Assembly (NCBI RefSeq): GCF_030651995.1 | Contig: NZ_JAUSBN010000007.1 | Span: 44,639-108,638, forward strand | Direction of reading: 5' to 3' | DNA from: Reyranella sp. | Lineage (GTDB): Bacteria; Pseudomonadota; Alphaproteobacteria; Reyranellales; Reyranellaceae | DNA length: 64,000 nucleotides | In this document: positions 50,488 to 60,000 of the stretch, piece after piece | Layout of the letters: every line of letters starts with the position of its first letter | How positions within the stretch are numbered: position 1 is the first letter of the stretch | Notes under the pieces: model-generated | The model's database searches: none | What the model was told of the DNA's origin: nothing | Seen by the model: the letters and a program-made list of their open reading frames with translations, nothing else | Position numbers and translations under genes: made by a program

Positions 50488-50817
50488 CTATTGCACGGCA
50501 CCCGATATGAGCAAGACGCGGACCAGGGCGGGAAAGCAGAGCACGAGCGCGACCAGGGCCCACACCCAGTTCGGGCCGGGCGCCTCGCGCGAGGCGGGAA
50601 AGCCACGCTCGATCAGGGCGGCCGGCACGCCCGACAGGAGGAGCGTCGTCGTCGCCACGATCAGGCTCGCGAAATAGAAGGTGACGCTCGGATCGTTGGG
50701 CAGCCAGGGCGGTGCCCAGATCAGGCTGTAGGCCGCGACGAGATGGACCAGCGGCGAGAAGATGCCGTTGAAGACGGCGAGCCCCAGCACGAGAGCGAAG
50801 ACCTGGTGACGGAGCAT
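50488..50817 (-). CDS. Four-helix membrane protein, unknown (symporter operon)
   Basis: A 109-residue membrane protein (HQVFALVLGLAVFNGIFSPLVHLVAAYSLI, VTFYFASLIVATTTLLLSGVPAALIE, WVWALVALVLCFPALVRVLLIS). The ATG at 50817 follows GGGGGCTGAG and begins one base after the previous stop; an in-frame GTG at 50829 is less likely. No family is recognised. It lies within a tight run of three small membrane proteins after the symporter, so joint expression with acetate-type uptake is expected. Confidence 0.65.
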   Translation of the reverse strand: MLRHQVFALVLGLAVFNGIFSPLVHLVAAYSLIWAPPWLPNDPSVTFYFASLIVATTTLLLSGVPAALIERGFPASREAPGPNWVWALVALVLCFPALVRVLLISGAVQ

Positions 50818-50818
50818 C

Positions 50819-51139
50819 TCAGCCCCCACCCGCCAGGCGCGGCGTCATGCCGGCCGAGGCCATGGCGAAGTAGATGCCGGTGCGCAGCCAGAACAGCCAG
50901 AACGCGGTGATGAGGGGCAGCCAGCGTTGCCCGAGCGAGGCCGGCGTGACGAAGCCGACCGCGGCGATGGCCCAGCCGGTGAGCCAGACGAAGGAACGCC
51001 AGATGTAGTTCCGAGGCTGCAGGGCCGGCACGAAGAACGCGAGCATCCAGCGCCCTATGCAGGCCCAGGCCACGAGCGACAGCCCGTAGTTCAGGATCCA
51101 GAAGGGCAGGTAGCCCCAGAAGAAGTCGGGTTGGTTCAT
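50819..51139 (-). CDS. Tryptophan-rich membrane protein, unknown (symporter operon)
   Basis: A 106-residue protein with three helices and unusually many tryptophans (FFWGYLPFWILNYGLSLVAWACIG, YIWRSFVWLTGWAIAAVGFVTPAS, LPLITAFWLFWLRTGIYFAMA). No family is recognised with certainty. It follows the symporter by 63 bp and is followed by the next small gene with no gap. Its co-location with the DUF4212/SSS pair suggests an accessory membrane role in monocarboxylate uptake. Confidence 0.65.
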   Translation of the reverse strand: MNQPDFFWGYLPFWILNYGLSLVAWACIGRWMLAFFVPALQPRNYIWRSFVWLTGWAIAAVGFVTPASLGQRWLPLITAFWLFWLRTGIYFAMASAGMTPRLAGGG

Positions 51140-51202
51140 GTTCGCAAATGGAAAGGGCGAGGCTTGCGCCCCGCCCTCACTCTCATTGGATCGAGGCGGC
51201 CG

Positions 51203-53092
51203 TCAATGGGCCGCTTCGGCATTGCGCACCGATCCCGCGGGCACGCGGATCGAGTCGATGAAGTCCTGCATCTCGGCCGATGCGGGCTTGCTCACCCAGC
51301 CGGCGATCAGCATGGCGATGAACGCCGCCGGGATGCCGAAGATGCCGACCGAGATGTTGTTGATGCCCCAGATGTACGCAACGTCGCGGCCGCGGATCTT
51401 GACGATGTTGATGTCGCCCATCCAGCTCAGGCTCTGCTTGACCCACGGCCCGTAGAACTCGGTCGCGATCAGGAAGAACATGCAGAGCCCGAAGCCCACG
51501 ATGATGCCCCAGATACCGGCCGCATCGCCCGCCCTCTTCCACCAGATGCCGAGGACGAGGCCCGCGAACAGGCCGGCCGCCGCCATCGAGAAGGCCCAGG
51601 ACACCAGGAACAGGATGTCCGCCCCCAGCGTGCCGGCCACGTAGGCCGCGACCAGAGCCACCAGGCCGAGCAGGATCCGGCTGATGACCAGTCGCCGCTT
51701 GGTGTCGGCGTTGGGGTCGATCATCTTGTAGTAGATGTCGTGGCTGAGCGCGTTGGCGATCGCGAGCAGCAGTCCGTCCGCGGTCGACAGCGCGGCGGCG
51801 AGGCCACCGGCCGCGACCAGTCCGGAGATCACGTAGGGCAGGCCGGCGATTTCCGGCGTCGCCAGCACGACGGCGTCGGTGTGCAGGCGGAACTCCGAGA
51901 GCTGCAGGATGCCGTCGCCGTTGCCGGTGACGCCCTTGCAGAGCGCGAAGGTCTGGGCGGCATTGGCGCCGTCGCAGGCACCGACCAGCCCGATGCTGCC
52001 CCACGAGGAGACCCAGGCCGGCAGGCTGGCGATCGGCTGCCCGATCACGTGCTGGTACACTTCCAGCTTGGCGAAGGCCGCGTAGGCCGGTGCCGTGAAG
52101 TACAGCAGGAAGATGAAGAACAGCGACCACGCCACCGAGTCGCGCGCCTGCTTGACCGACGGCGTGGTGAAGTAGCGCATGAGGATGTGCGGCAGCGACG
52201 CCGTGCCGACCATCAGGCAGAGGATCAGGGCGAAGAAGTTCCACATCGCCGTCGGGCTGTAGGCGCCCTTGGCATCGGTGAAGGCCGAGGCATAGGGCTG
52301 GGCCACGCCGAAGGTCTTCTCCAGCGCCTCGATCTTCTCGAGCGCCTGACCATACATGATCTGCGGGATCGGAACGCCCGTGACCTTGGCCGACAGCACG
52401 ACGACCGGGATCAGGTAGGCGATGATCAGGATGATGTACTGGGCCACCTGCGTCCAGGTCACCGCCTTCATGCCGCCCAGCATCGAGCAGAGCAGGATGC
52501 CGAGGAGGCCGACGAAGCAGGCGAGCTGGAACGGGATGTCGAGGAAGCGCGCGGTGATGATGCCGACACCGACGATCTGCGCCACGACATAGGTGAAGGA
52601 GGCGGTGATCAGCACCACGACGGCCAGGGCACGCGCCACGTTGCCACCGTAACGTGCACTGAAGAAGTCCGGCACCGTGAACTGCCCGAACTTGCGCAGG
52701 TACGGCGCCATCAGGATCGAGACCAGAACGTAGCCGCCGGTCCAGCCCAGCACGAAGGCCAGGCCGCCATAGCCGCCGAAGTAGAGCGAACCCGCCATGC
52801 CGATGAACGAGGCGGCGCTCATCCAGTCCGCGCCCGTGGCCATGCCGTTGTAGAAGGCGGGAACGGCGCGGCCGGCGACATAGTATTCGTTGACCTCGGC
52901 GGTCCTCGCCAGCCAGCCGATCAGCGCGTAGACGCCGAGCGTCAGGAAGATGAAGAGATAGCCGAGGACCCGGTTCGGCACGCCCAGCAGTTCGAGCAGG
53001 CCGATGAAGATCGTGAACCCGATGAAGGTTCCCGTGTAGAGGGCGTAGATGCGCCCGAGATTGGCGAGAAACCCGCCCTGGGTGGCAGCCAT
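51203..53092 (-). CDS. Sodium:solute symporter, VC_2705/ActP-like subfamily
   Basis: A 629-residue member of the solute:sodium symporter family with about 13 helices. Blocks include NEYYVAGRAVPAFYNGMATGADWMSAASFIGMAGSLYFGGYGGLAFVLGWTGGYV, SARYGG, CSMLGGMKAVTWTQVAQYIILIIAYL and STADGLLLAIANALSHDIYYKMIDP. The VC_2705-type carries a long insert (around residues 300-430). These import short-chain acids such as acetate, pyruvate or lactate together with a DUF4212 partner, which is encoded 13 bp upstream here. A CrbS/CrbR-type two-component pair and the CBS/DUF294 and exonuclease genes lie on the other side of the divergent promoter. Confidence 0.92.
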   Translation of the reverse strand: MAATQGGFLANLGRIYALYTGTFIGFTIFIGLLELLGVPNRVLGYLFIFLTLGVYALIGWLARTAEVNEYYVAGRAVPAFYNGMATGADWMSAASFIGMAGSLYFGGYGGLAFVLGWTGGYVLVSILMAPYLRKFGQFTVPDFFSARYGGNVARALAVVVLITASFTYVVAQIVGVGIITARFLDIPFQLACFVGLLGILLCSMLGGMKAVTWTQVAQYIILIIAYLIPVVVLSAKVTGVPIPQIMYGQALEKIEALEKTFGVAQPYASAFTDAKGAYSPTAMWNFFALILCLMVGTASLPHILMRYFTTPSVKQARDSVAWSLFFIFLLYFTAPAYAAFAKLEVYQHVIGQPIASLPAWVSSWGSIGLVGACDGANAAQTFALCKGVTGNGDGILQLSEFRLHTDAVVLATPEIAGLPYVISGLVAAGGLAAALSTADGLLLAIANALSHDIYYKMIDPNADTKRRLVISRILLGLVALVAAYVAGTLGADILFLVSWAFSMAAAGLFAGLVLGIWWKRAGDAAGIWGIIVGFGLCMFFLIATEFYGPWVKQSLSWMGDINIVKIRGRDVAYIWGINNISVGIFGIPAAFIAMLIAGWVSKPASAEMQDFIDSIRVPAGSVRNAEAAH

Positions 53093-53105
53093 GGTCGTTC
53101 CCCCG

Positions 53106-53375
53106 TCACTCGTCCTGGACGCCGAATTCGTGATCGATCCTGTCCTGCGACTTGGCGTTCCAGACGCACATCAGGACGAAGGCGATCAGCGAGCCCTGGG
53201 CCGCCATGTAGTAGCCCAGCGGAAATCCGATGATCCGGATCTGGTTGAGCTGCGGCGCCCAGAAGTGAATCACGAAGCTGAAGAAGAACCATGCGGCGAG
53301 GATGACAAGCATCAGCCGCTTCGTTTTCTCCCAATAGGCGGCCTGTTGCGAGGCCGTCAGTCTGCTTTCCGCCAT
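53106..53375 (-). CDS. DUF4212 small partner of the symporter
   Basis: An 89-residue protein with two helices (LMLVILAAWFFFSFVIHFWAP and YYMAAQGSLIAFVLMCVWN) and the DUF4212 pattern AAYWEKTKRLM and LNQIRIIGFPLGYYMAAQGS. It is nearly always encoded just before VC_2705-type symporters and is thought to be part of them. The ATG at 53375 has GGAGGA about 8 nt upstream. Confidence 0.92.
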   Translation of the reverse strand: MAESRLTASQQAAYWEKTKRLMLVILAAWFFFSFVIHFWAPQLNQIRIIGFPLGYYMAAQGSLIAFVLMCVWNAKSQDRIDHEFGVQDE

Positions 53376-53448
53376 GTGCTCGTTCCTCCAAGGACACGCT
53401 GGAGGCGCCGCTGAACCATCACCGTTGCGATGAGTTGGGGTTTTCCCC

Positions 53449-53530
53449 GAACGTACGCTTACTCCCCATCGCCCGGTTGTTCGGACGCCTTGTTTCTTGC
53501 TTCTCGTTTACTCAGACTGCGTGAACGTAC
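53449..53530. promoter_or_regulatory. Repeated GAACGTAC in the symporter promoter region
   Basis: GAACGTAC occurs at 53449-53456 and 53523-53530 (same orientation, 74 bp apart) in the 231-bp divergent region between DUF4212 and the gene at 53607. It could be a binding site for the CrbR-like response regulator; two 8-bp copies alone are weak evidence. Confidence 0.35.
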
Positions 53531-53606
53531 ATCACTGTCGGGGAAGGGCGCTCCCCTACCTTAGTCGAATAGCCATTCACAGGCGGCGCAGCCGACGAGA
53601 CTCAGG

Positions 53607-54203
53607 ATGCTGGCAGGGCTCAAGAGCTATCTTTTTCCGACGCGAATCCGTTCGCGCGCCCAACTCACGCGCTTCGTCAGCGGTGAGGCGTCGTACGTGG
53701 CACAACGGTCGACCTACGAATTCTCGCGCAATACGCTCGCCTGGTTCGGCCAGTCGGCCTTCGGCGATCCCGCCTTCAACGACGCCTTCGCGGTCTGCCG
53801 CTGGGAAGCCTTCGCGGCAATCGCCGCCGACATGACCTTCGTCGTGCGGTCCTTTCTCGACGGCGGCCCCGAGCTCGATCCGGCACTGGTCCGTATCTAC
53901 GCGGACGCGCTGGGCGAGTATCCGGCGCCGGTCCATCGACCCGGCGGCTGGAGCGATCGCCATGCGGCCCTGCTCAGCCGCTTCGCCGGCACCCCGTCCG
54001 ATTATCGGCTCGACTTCAAGGCGATAGGACACCGGACCGGCATCATGATCCACGAGCACGTGCCGGCCCGCTCGAAGAACGCCGAGGAGGAACGCCAGGT
54101 GCTGGCCGCTGCCGTGACCTTCGGCCTGATCTCCTTCAACGATCGCCTGCCCCGCCGCCTCGATGCCGATGCGTTGCGGAAGGCGCTGGGCCCCGCAGCA
54201 TGA
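53607..54203 (+). CDS. Conserved protein of the CBS/exonuclease cluster, unknown
   Basis: A 198-residue soluble protein (SYLFPTRIRSRAQLTRFVSGEASYVAQRSTYEFSRN, then AFAVCRWEAFAAIAADMTFVVRSFLDGGPELDPALVRIYADAL, then LISFNDRLPRRLDADALRKAL). It is helical and has no membrane segment. No enzymatic motif is visible. The stop overlaps the exonuclease start (ATGA). Its position with a 3'-5' exonuclease, a CBS/DUF294 protein and an acetate-type symporter follows a cluster I recall from other proteobacteria, but I know no assigned function. Confidence 0.72.
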   Translation: MLAGLKSYLFPTRIRSRAQLTRFVSGEASYVAQRSTYEFSRNTLAWFGQSAFGDPAFNDAFAVCRWEAFAAIAADMTFVVRSFLDGGPELDPALVRIYADALGEYPAPVHRPGGWSDRHAALLSRFAGTPSDYRLDFKAIGHRTGIMIHEHVPARSKNAEEERQVLAAAVTFGLISFNDRLPRRLDADALRKALGPAA

Positions 54204-54862
54204 TCATCGCGGACATCTTCGATCGCTTCCTCGCCGCCCGGCGCAGGCGTCAGCGGCCGCGAACGCCGGCCCATACGCCTCTCGAGGCACTCGAGATGGT
54301 CGCCATCGACAGCGAAACCACCGGACTGGAGGTCAGGTCCGCCCGAATCGTGTCCTTCGCCGTCATCAGCATAGCAACGGGCCTCGACGTCGAGCCGCGC
54401 CCGAAACTCGACCTTCTCGTCGACCCGCGCGTTCCCATCCCTGCCGGCGCGACGGCCATTCACGGGATCGACGCCGGGCGCGTGGCCGGCGCGCCGTCGA
54501 TCGCGGATGTCTGGGATGAGCTGACGGCGGCGCTGGCCGATCGCATCGTGGTCGGCCACCACATCGGTTTCGATCTCGCGATTCTCGCGGCCGAAGCGCG
54601 CCGGATCGGCCGGCCGTGGCGGGAGCCGGCAAGCCTCGATACTGCCGCAATGGCAGCCGGACTGGGGCTACCGGTCGATCGTCTGGATCTCGTCGATCTT
54701 CTGGCGCGCCTCGGAGTAAGGCTGCGCGGGGAACGGCATACGGCAGCCGGCGACGCCCTGATGGCGGCCGATCTCTTCGTCGCGATCGCCCACCGGCTGC
54801 GCAGCCAGCAGCGCGCCACGCTGGGTGGTGCGGTCGGGCTGCAGCGCGGGCCGCTTGCCTGA
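54200..54862 (+). CDS. DEDDh 3'-5' exonuclease (DnaQ family)
   Basis: A 220-residue DnaQ-like nuclease. ExoI is MVAIDSETTG (Asp37, Glu39), ExoII is VGHHIGFDLAIL, and ExoIII is ERHTAAGDALMAADLF with the DEDDh His and Asp. DnaQ-type epsilon subunits are similar in length, but this is a stand-alone paralogue in the symporter/CBS cluster. It degrades single-stranded DNA or RNA from the 3' end. It overlaps the preceding gene by 4 bp and is followed 4 bp later by the CBS/DUF294 gene. Why a nuclease travels with acetate-uptake genes is unknown. Confidence 0.88.
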   Translation: MIIADIFDRFLAARRRRQRPRTPAHTPLEALEMVAIDSETTGLEVRSARIVSFAVISIATGLDVEPRPKLDLLVDPRVPIPAGATAIHGIDAGRVAGAPSIADVWDELTAALADRIVVGHHIGFDLAILAAEARRIGRPWREPASLDTAAMAAGLGLPVDRLDLVDLLARLGVRLRGERHTAAGDALMAADLFVAIAHRLRSQQRATLGGAVGLQRGPLA

Positions 54863-54866
54863 CGCC

Positions 54867-56312
54867 ATGCGCACCGACTCGCTGCGCAGAATCGACAGCT
54901 TTCCCTATCGCCACCGCGTGGCCGAACTCATGTCGGCGCCACTGGTCTCGGCCCTGCCGGAGGCGACCGTTGCCGAGGTATCGCGCCTCATGAGCAAGCG
55001 GCGGATCAGCTCCGTCGTCGCCGTCGACCACCAGGGCCGCCCCAGCGGAATCCTGACCGAACGCGACATCCTGCGCATCGTCGCGACGGATCCGGCACTG
55101 CTGTCGCGCCAGTTCGGCGAGGTCATGAGTTACCCTGTACACACGGTCGGCTCCGGCGCACTGGCCTATCGTGCGATCGGCCGGATGTCACGCCACGGCG
55201 TGCGGCATCTTGCGGTGGTCGACGACGACGGCCGCGCCGTGGGGATGCTGACGGCCGGAGCGCTGCTCAAGCAGCGCGCGACGCTCGCACTTACCCTCGG
55301 CGACGAGATCGAGCAGGCGACCGAAGCGGACGCGCTACGCGAGGCGCACGGGAAGCTGCCGTCCCTTGCCGCCGCTCTGCGTGTCGAGGAGGTGCCCGCA
55401 GTGCAGGTCTCGGCTGTTGTCTCCGGCATCGTGTGCGATCTCACGGCCCGCGCCGCGGCCCTCGCGGCAGCCAGCATGCCTGCTCCGGCGCCCGCGCCCT
55501 GGTGCCTGCTGGTGCTGGGCTCGGCGGGCCGAGGCGAATCCCTGCTCGCGGCCGACCAGGACAATGCGTTGATCCACGAGGGAGACGAGCACGATCCGTG
55601 GTTCGGGACCTTCGCCGACCGTCTCAATGAGATGCTGGCGACGGCGGGCATACCACTCTGTGCCGGCGGCGTGATGGCACGAAATGCGGCCTTCCGTGGC
55701 ACGCCCGCCACCTGGCAAGGAAGGGTCGGGCAATGGGTCGACAAGCCACAGCCAGGTGCGCTTCTCAACGTCGATATCTTCTACGACTTCGTTCCGGTCA
55801 CCGGCGAACGGCGCCTCGCTGCCGAGCTCCGTGGACACGCGATGGCCGCAGCTTCCCGCTCGCCGCTGTTCCTCCGCCTGCTCGCCGAGGCCGGCGGCGA
55901 CGCCAGCGGTGCCTTCGGCTGGTTCAATCGAGTGCGCACCGAAAACGGGCGCATCGACCTTAAGCGTCATGGGCTGTTTCCGCTGGTCGCCGGCGCCCGC
56001 GTTGCGGCGCTCGCCTGGAGGATCGCCGCGCCGGGCACCGATGCACGGCTCGCCGGCGCTGCGGCAAAGGCCGGCCTGGCGGCCGACATGGCGGACGATC
56101 TGGCCGCCGCGCGGGCCGTACTGGTCGAGGCGATCCTCGACCAGCAAATCGCCGACATTGCCGAAGGGCGGCCGCCATCGAACCATGTCGAGCTCCGCCG
56201 CCTGGGCCGGCGCGGCGCACATCGGCTGGCCAAGGCGCTCCGGACGGTCACCACGATCTCCGACTTCGTGCAGCGAACCTTGAGCAACCGCCGGCCCGAA
56301 CAAGCGGCTTGA
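54867..56312 (+). CDS. CBS-domain/DUF294 putative nucleotidyltransferase
   Basis: A 481-residue protein. Paired CBS domains lie at about 20-140 (VAELMSAPLVSALPEATVAEVSRLM, GEVMSYPVHTVGSGALAYRAIGRM). A DUF294 nucleotidyltransferase-like domain lies at about 170-310 (LVLGSAGRGESLLAADQDNALI, G-S-x-G-R and Asp-x-Asp-like acidic pair; NVDIFYDF). A C-terminal DUF294_C domain lies at about 340-470. CBS pairs sense adenine nucleotides. Proteins of this layout sit next to VC_2705 symporters and may regulate them by nucleotidylation; unproven. The ATG at 54867 is 4 bp after the exonuclease stop. Confidence 0.88.
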   Translation: MRTDSLRRIDSFPYRHRVAELMSAPLVSALPEATVAEVSRLMSKRRISSVVAVDHQGRPSGILTERDILRIVATDPALLSRQFGEVMSYPVHTVGSGALAYRAIGRMSRHGVRHLAVVDDDGRAVGMLTAGALLKQRATLALTLGDEIEQATEADALREAHGKLPSLAAALRVEEVPAVQVSAVVSGIVCDLTARAAALAAASMPAPAPAPWCLLVLGSAGRGESLLAADQDNALIHEGDEHDPWFGTFADRLNEMLATAGIPLCAGGVMARNAAFRGTPATWQGRVGQWVDKPQPGALLNVDIFYDFVPVTGERRLAAELRGHAMAAASRSPLFLRLLAEAGGDASGAFGWFNRVRTENGRIDLKRHGLFPLVAGARVAALAWRIAAPGTDARLAGAAAKAGLAADMADDLAAARAVLVEAILDQQIADIAEGRPPSNHVELRRLGRRGAHRLAKALRTVTTISDFVQRTLSNRRPEQAA

Positions 56313-56343
56313 TACCGGCGATGACAATGGCCACCCTGCTGCC

Positions 56344-56982
56344 ATGGCCGATGGCGAGCGTTTTCTCGTTGCCGACGATCACCCGATGGTGCGCGACGCC
56401 CTGGCGTCGGCGCTCGGCCAGACGTTTGCCGGCGCGCAATTCAGCATGGCGGGCACGCTGGCCCAGGCGCAAGCCGCGCTCGACCGGCAACCCGACACCG
56501 ACGCCGTGCTGCTCGACCTCGACATGCCGGGCATGGACGGGCTGACCGGGCTCGCACGCCTGCGGTCCGAGCATCCGACCGTGCCGATCATCATCGTCTC
56601 GGCGGCCCGCGAAGCCGGTGTCGTCCAGCGCGCCTACGAGTTCGGTGCCTCCGCCTATATCGACAAGTCCGCCCCGCTCGAGGAGATCGCGGCCATCGTC
56701 CGCGCCGTGCTCGACGGCGAGATCTTCGCGCCGCCCGAAGGCGCCACGGTCGACACCTTCGCCCAGCGCGCCGCGCAGCTCACGCCGCAGCAATGGCGCG
56801 TGCTGGCCCTGATGGTGCAGGGCGATCAGAACAAGCAGATCGCGCACAAGCTCAGCGTCGGCGAGGCGACCGTGAAGGCGCACGTGACGGTGATCCTGCG
56901 CAAGCTGGGCGTCCGCTCCCGCACCCAGGCCGTCATCGAGGCACGCGGACTCGCACTGCCGACCGACACGATCAGGACTTGA
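56344..56982 (+). CDS. LuxR/NarL-type response regulator (CrbR-like)
   Basis: A 212-residue regulator. The receiver has LVADDHP (Asp11, Asp12), phosphoacceptor Asp58 in LLDLDMPGMDG, Ser in IIIVSAA and Lys in IDKSAP. The C-terminal helix-turn-helix is LTPQQWRVLALMVQGDQNKQIAHKLSVGEATVKAHVTVILRKLGVRSRTQAV. It is convergent with the 1148-residue transporter-kinase and close to a DUF4212/SSS symporter. CrbR, the acetate-switch regulator partnered with CrbS, is the nearest known model. Expected targets are the symporter genes and acetyl-CoA synthetase elsewhere. No clear ribosome site precedes the ATG. Confidence 0.88.
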   Translation: MADGERFLVADDHPMVRDALASALGQTFAGAQFSMAGTLAQAQAALDRQPDTDAVLLDLDMPGMDGLTGLARLRSEHPTVPIIIVSAAREAGVVQRAYEFGASAYIDKSAPLEEIAAIVRAVLDGEIFAPPEGATVDTFAQRAAQLTPQQWRVLALMVQGDQNKQIAHKLSVGEATVKAHVTVILRKLGVRSRTQAVIEARGLALPTDTIRT

Positions 56983-57057
56983 CCTGACGCGATTGCGCAC
57001 CGGTGCGCTGTCGCTCCAATTTCGGTGAAGTCGGCAGTGTGCCACCTCAGCTGACTG

Positions 57058-60000
57058 CTACGCTGTCAGGCGCCCCGCCGCAGCACTGCGCAACCTCAGC
57101 AGCGCACGAAGCGAAGCCGGCTTCACCGGCTTGTGCAGCAGTTCGACCTGCAGCGCCCGCACCCGCAACCGCAGCGTCGGATCGCGATCGGCGGTGACGA
57201 GGGCGGCCGGCACTGCACGGCCCCAGGCCTCGCGCAGCGCCACCACCGCGTCTAGTCCATCGACGCCTTCGTCGAGATGCAGGTCGGCGAGTACGAGGTC
57301 GGGCAGGCGGCCGGCTCGTGCCACCACATCGAGCGCCTCGGCCTGCGTGGCCGCGGTCGCGACCTTGCAGCCCCAGCCGCCCAGCAGCGCCGCCATCGCC
57401 TCGCGCACCCGCGCCTCGTTGTCGAGGCAGAGCACGAAGCTCTCTGCCTCGATCGACGGCATCGGCTGCGGCGCCGGCACGGCACCGGACGGCGTGAGCA
57501 CAGCCGCCACACGGGGCACGGTGATGGAGAAGGTCGACCCACGCCCCGGCGCCGAGGCCAGCGCCACCGGCAGGTCGAGCATGCGCGCGATGCGGTCGAC
57601 GATGGCGAGGCCGAGGCCGAGGCCGCGCTCCTCGCGCGGACCCTCGTCCTCCGGTTGCAGCCGCACGAACTCGTCGAAGATCAGTTCCTGCTTGTCGGAT
57701 GCGATGCCCGGCCCGTTGTCGCGCACTTCGATGCGCAGCGATCCGTTCACGCGGCGGCAGCCCAGCAGCACGCGCGCCGGGCGGTTCTCGACGCGGCCGT
57801 AGCGCAGCGCGTTCGACAGCAGGTTCTGCAGGATGCGGCGCAGGAAAGCCGGATCGGTGTCGACGAAGGCGCGCGTCGGGACGACCACCAGCTCGACGCC
57901 GCGCCGGGCGGCGGTCGGCGCGAAGGCGGTGGCCAGCGACTCGAACAGCGGCTGCAGCGCGAACGGGCGCTTCTCGGGCTTGAAGGCGCCGGCATCGAGC
58001 TTGGAGATGTCGAGCAGCGCATCGAGCAGCGATTCGACGGCGCCGAGGCTCGCATCGATCTTGCCGCCGAGATCGTTGTGCGGATCGCGGTCGATCAACG
58101 CCGCCGTGAACAGCCGCGCGGCGTGCAGCGGCTGCAGCAGGTCGTGACTGGCCGCGGCGATGAAGCGGGTCTTGCCGAGATTGGCTGCCTCCGCCTCGGC
58201 GCGGCTCGCCTCGAGCTCGGCCGTGCGCTCGACCACGCGTTGCTCCAGCGTCTCGGCGGCGCGGCGCAGCTGGCTGTCGCTGTCGCGCAACGCCTGGGCG
58301 GTGTGCACCCGTGCCGTGACGTCGTTGCAGGTGGCGACGAAGCCGTCCTCGGGCAGCGGATCGAGGCGCAGCTCGATCACACGGCCGCCGCGCGTGGCGA
58401 TCTCGTGGGTCTGCGGCGTCGCGGGCCGGCGCAGCAGCGCCACGACGTCCGCTGTCGCGCCGAATTCCTGCGGCGAAACGCCGACCGCCACGGCATCGTC
58501 GTCGAGCGCCAGAAGCGCCGTGAAACGGTCGTTGAAGATCTCCAGCCGCCCCTCGCGGTCGAACGCGGCAATGCCCATGCCGACATGGTCGAGCGTGTTG
58601 CGCAGGATCTCGTAATTGTAGCGGATCGCCTCCGAGGCCTCGTCGATGATGGCGCGGGCGCTGCGCGGCAGCAGCCGTCCACGCCGGCGCGACGCCGCCA
58701 CGATGACGCGCGCCGATGCCGCCCCCAGCGTGCCCGACAGCATGCGCTCGGTGCGGGCGAGCGCGGCCTCCATCGAAAGCTCGCCCGAGAGCGCCCGGGC
58801 CGCGCGTTCCACGCCGACGAAGCGCGCCAGCAGCTGGCGCAGCTCCTCGATGCGGGCGGCATCGGCCGGCGTGCGGGGGGCCGGCGGCTTGGCCTCGGCA
58901 CCCGGAACGAAGCCCCCCGACACGAAGGCATATGCCTGCTCGCGGTCGCGCCCCACCGGCCGGACCGCCAGCGACACGCCGACCAGCAGCGCCGTATTGA
59001 CTGCGATACAAACCAGGAAGCCCTGCAGCACCGGATCGAGCGCGGCCAACGGTCCCGGCAGCCACGGCATGAACGGCGCCACCGGGGCCCCCTCAGTCCC
59101 CGCGCCCGCGCTCTGGTGCAGGGTCGGCAGCAACAGGGCGTAGAGCCAGACGATGAAGCCGCCCGCCAGTCCCGCCACCACGCCGAACCGGTGGGCGCGC
59201 TGCCAGTAGAGGCCCAGAATCAGGCCCGGCGCGATGTTGGCGACGGCACAGAAGGAGATCATGCCGATCGAGGCGAGCGGCAGGTAGCCCGAGATGATGC
59301 GTTCGTAGGCGTAGCCCGCCATCAGGATCAGCACGACGGCGGCGCGGCGCACGAACACCACCAGCGGTCCCATGTCGCGCGCCACCCCGGCCTGCCGGCG
59401 CAGCAGGTAGGGCATCACCAGTTCGTTGCCGATCATGCCCGACAGCGCCATGCAGGCCACGATGACCATGGACGTCGCCGCCGACAGGCCGCCGATGAAG
59501 ACGAAGGCCGACAGCCAGTTCTCGCCGCCGACCAGCGGCAGCTTCAGCACATAGAGGTCGGGACTGACCTGCGGCCCGAGCAGCAGCAGGCCCGCCGCCG
59601 CGATCGGGACGACGAACAGGTTGATCAGCACGAGATAGATCGGGAACAGCCAGCGCGCGGTCTTCAGACTCGCAGGATGGTCGTGCTCGACGACGGCGAC
59701 GTGGAACTGCCGCGGCAGGCAGAGGAAGGCCATGCCCGACAGCAGCGACATCACCACCCAGGTGAGCGGCGAGGCCTCGCGCGTCAGCCGCTCGGCCACG
59801 GCCGGCGCCTCGGCCAGGCGCCCCATCAGGTCGGCCGGCCCGTCGAACAGGAACCACACGACAAAAGGGCCGACCGCCAGCAGCGCCAGCAGCTTCACCA
59901 CCGACTCGAAGGCGATGGCCAGCATCATGCCGCGATGCTGCTCGGAGGCCTGCACGTTGCGCACCCCGAACAGGATGGTGAACAGCGCCATCAGCGCCGC

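Noticed and set aside
56995..57008. GCGCACCGGTGCGC palindrome between the converging regulator and kinase genes as a terminator
   Set aside because: No T-run on either strand and almost no loop; it may only be a chance GC palindrome.
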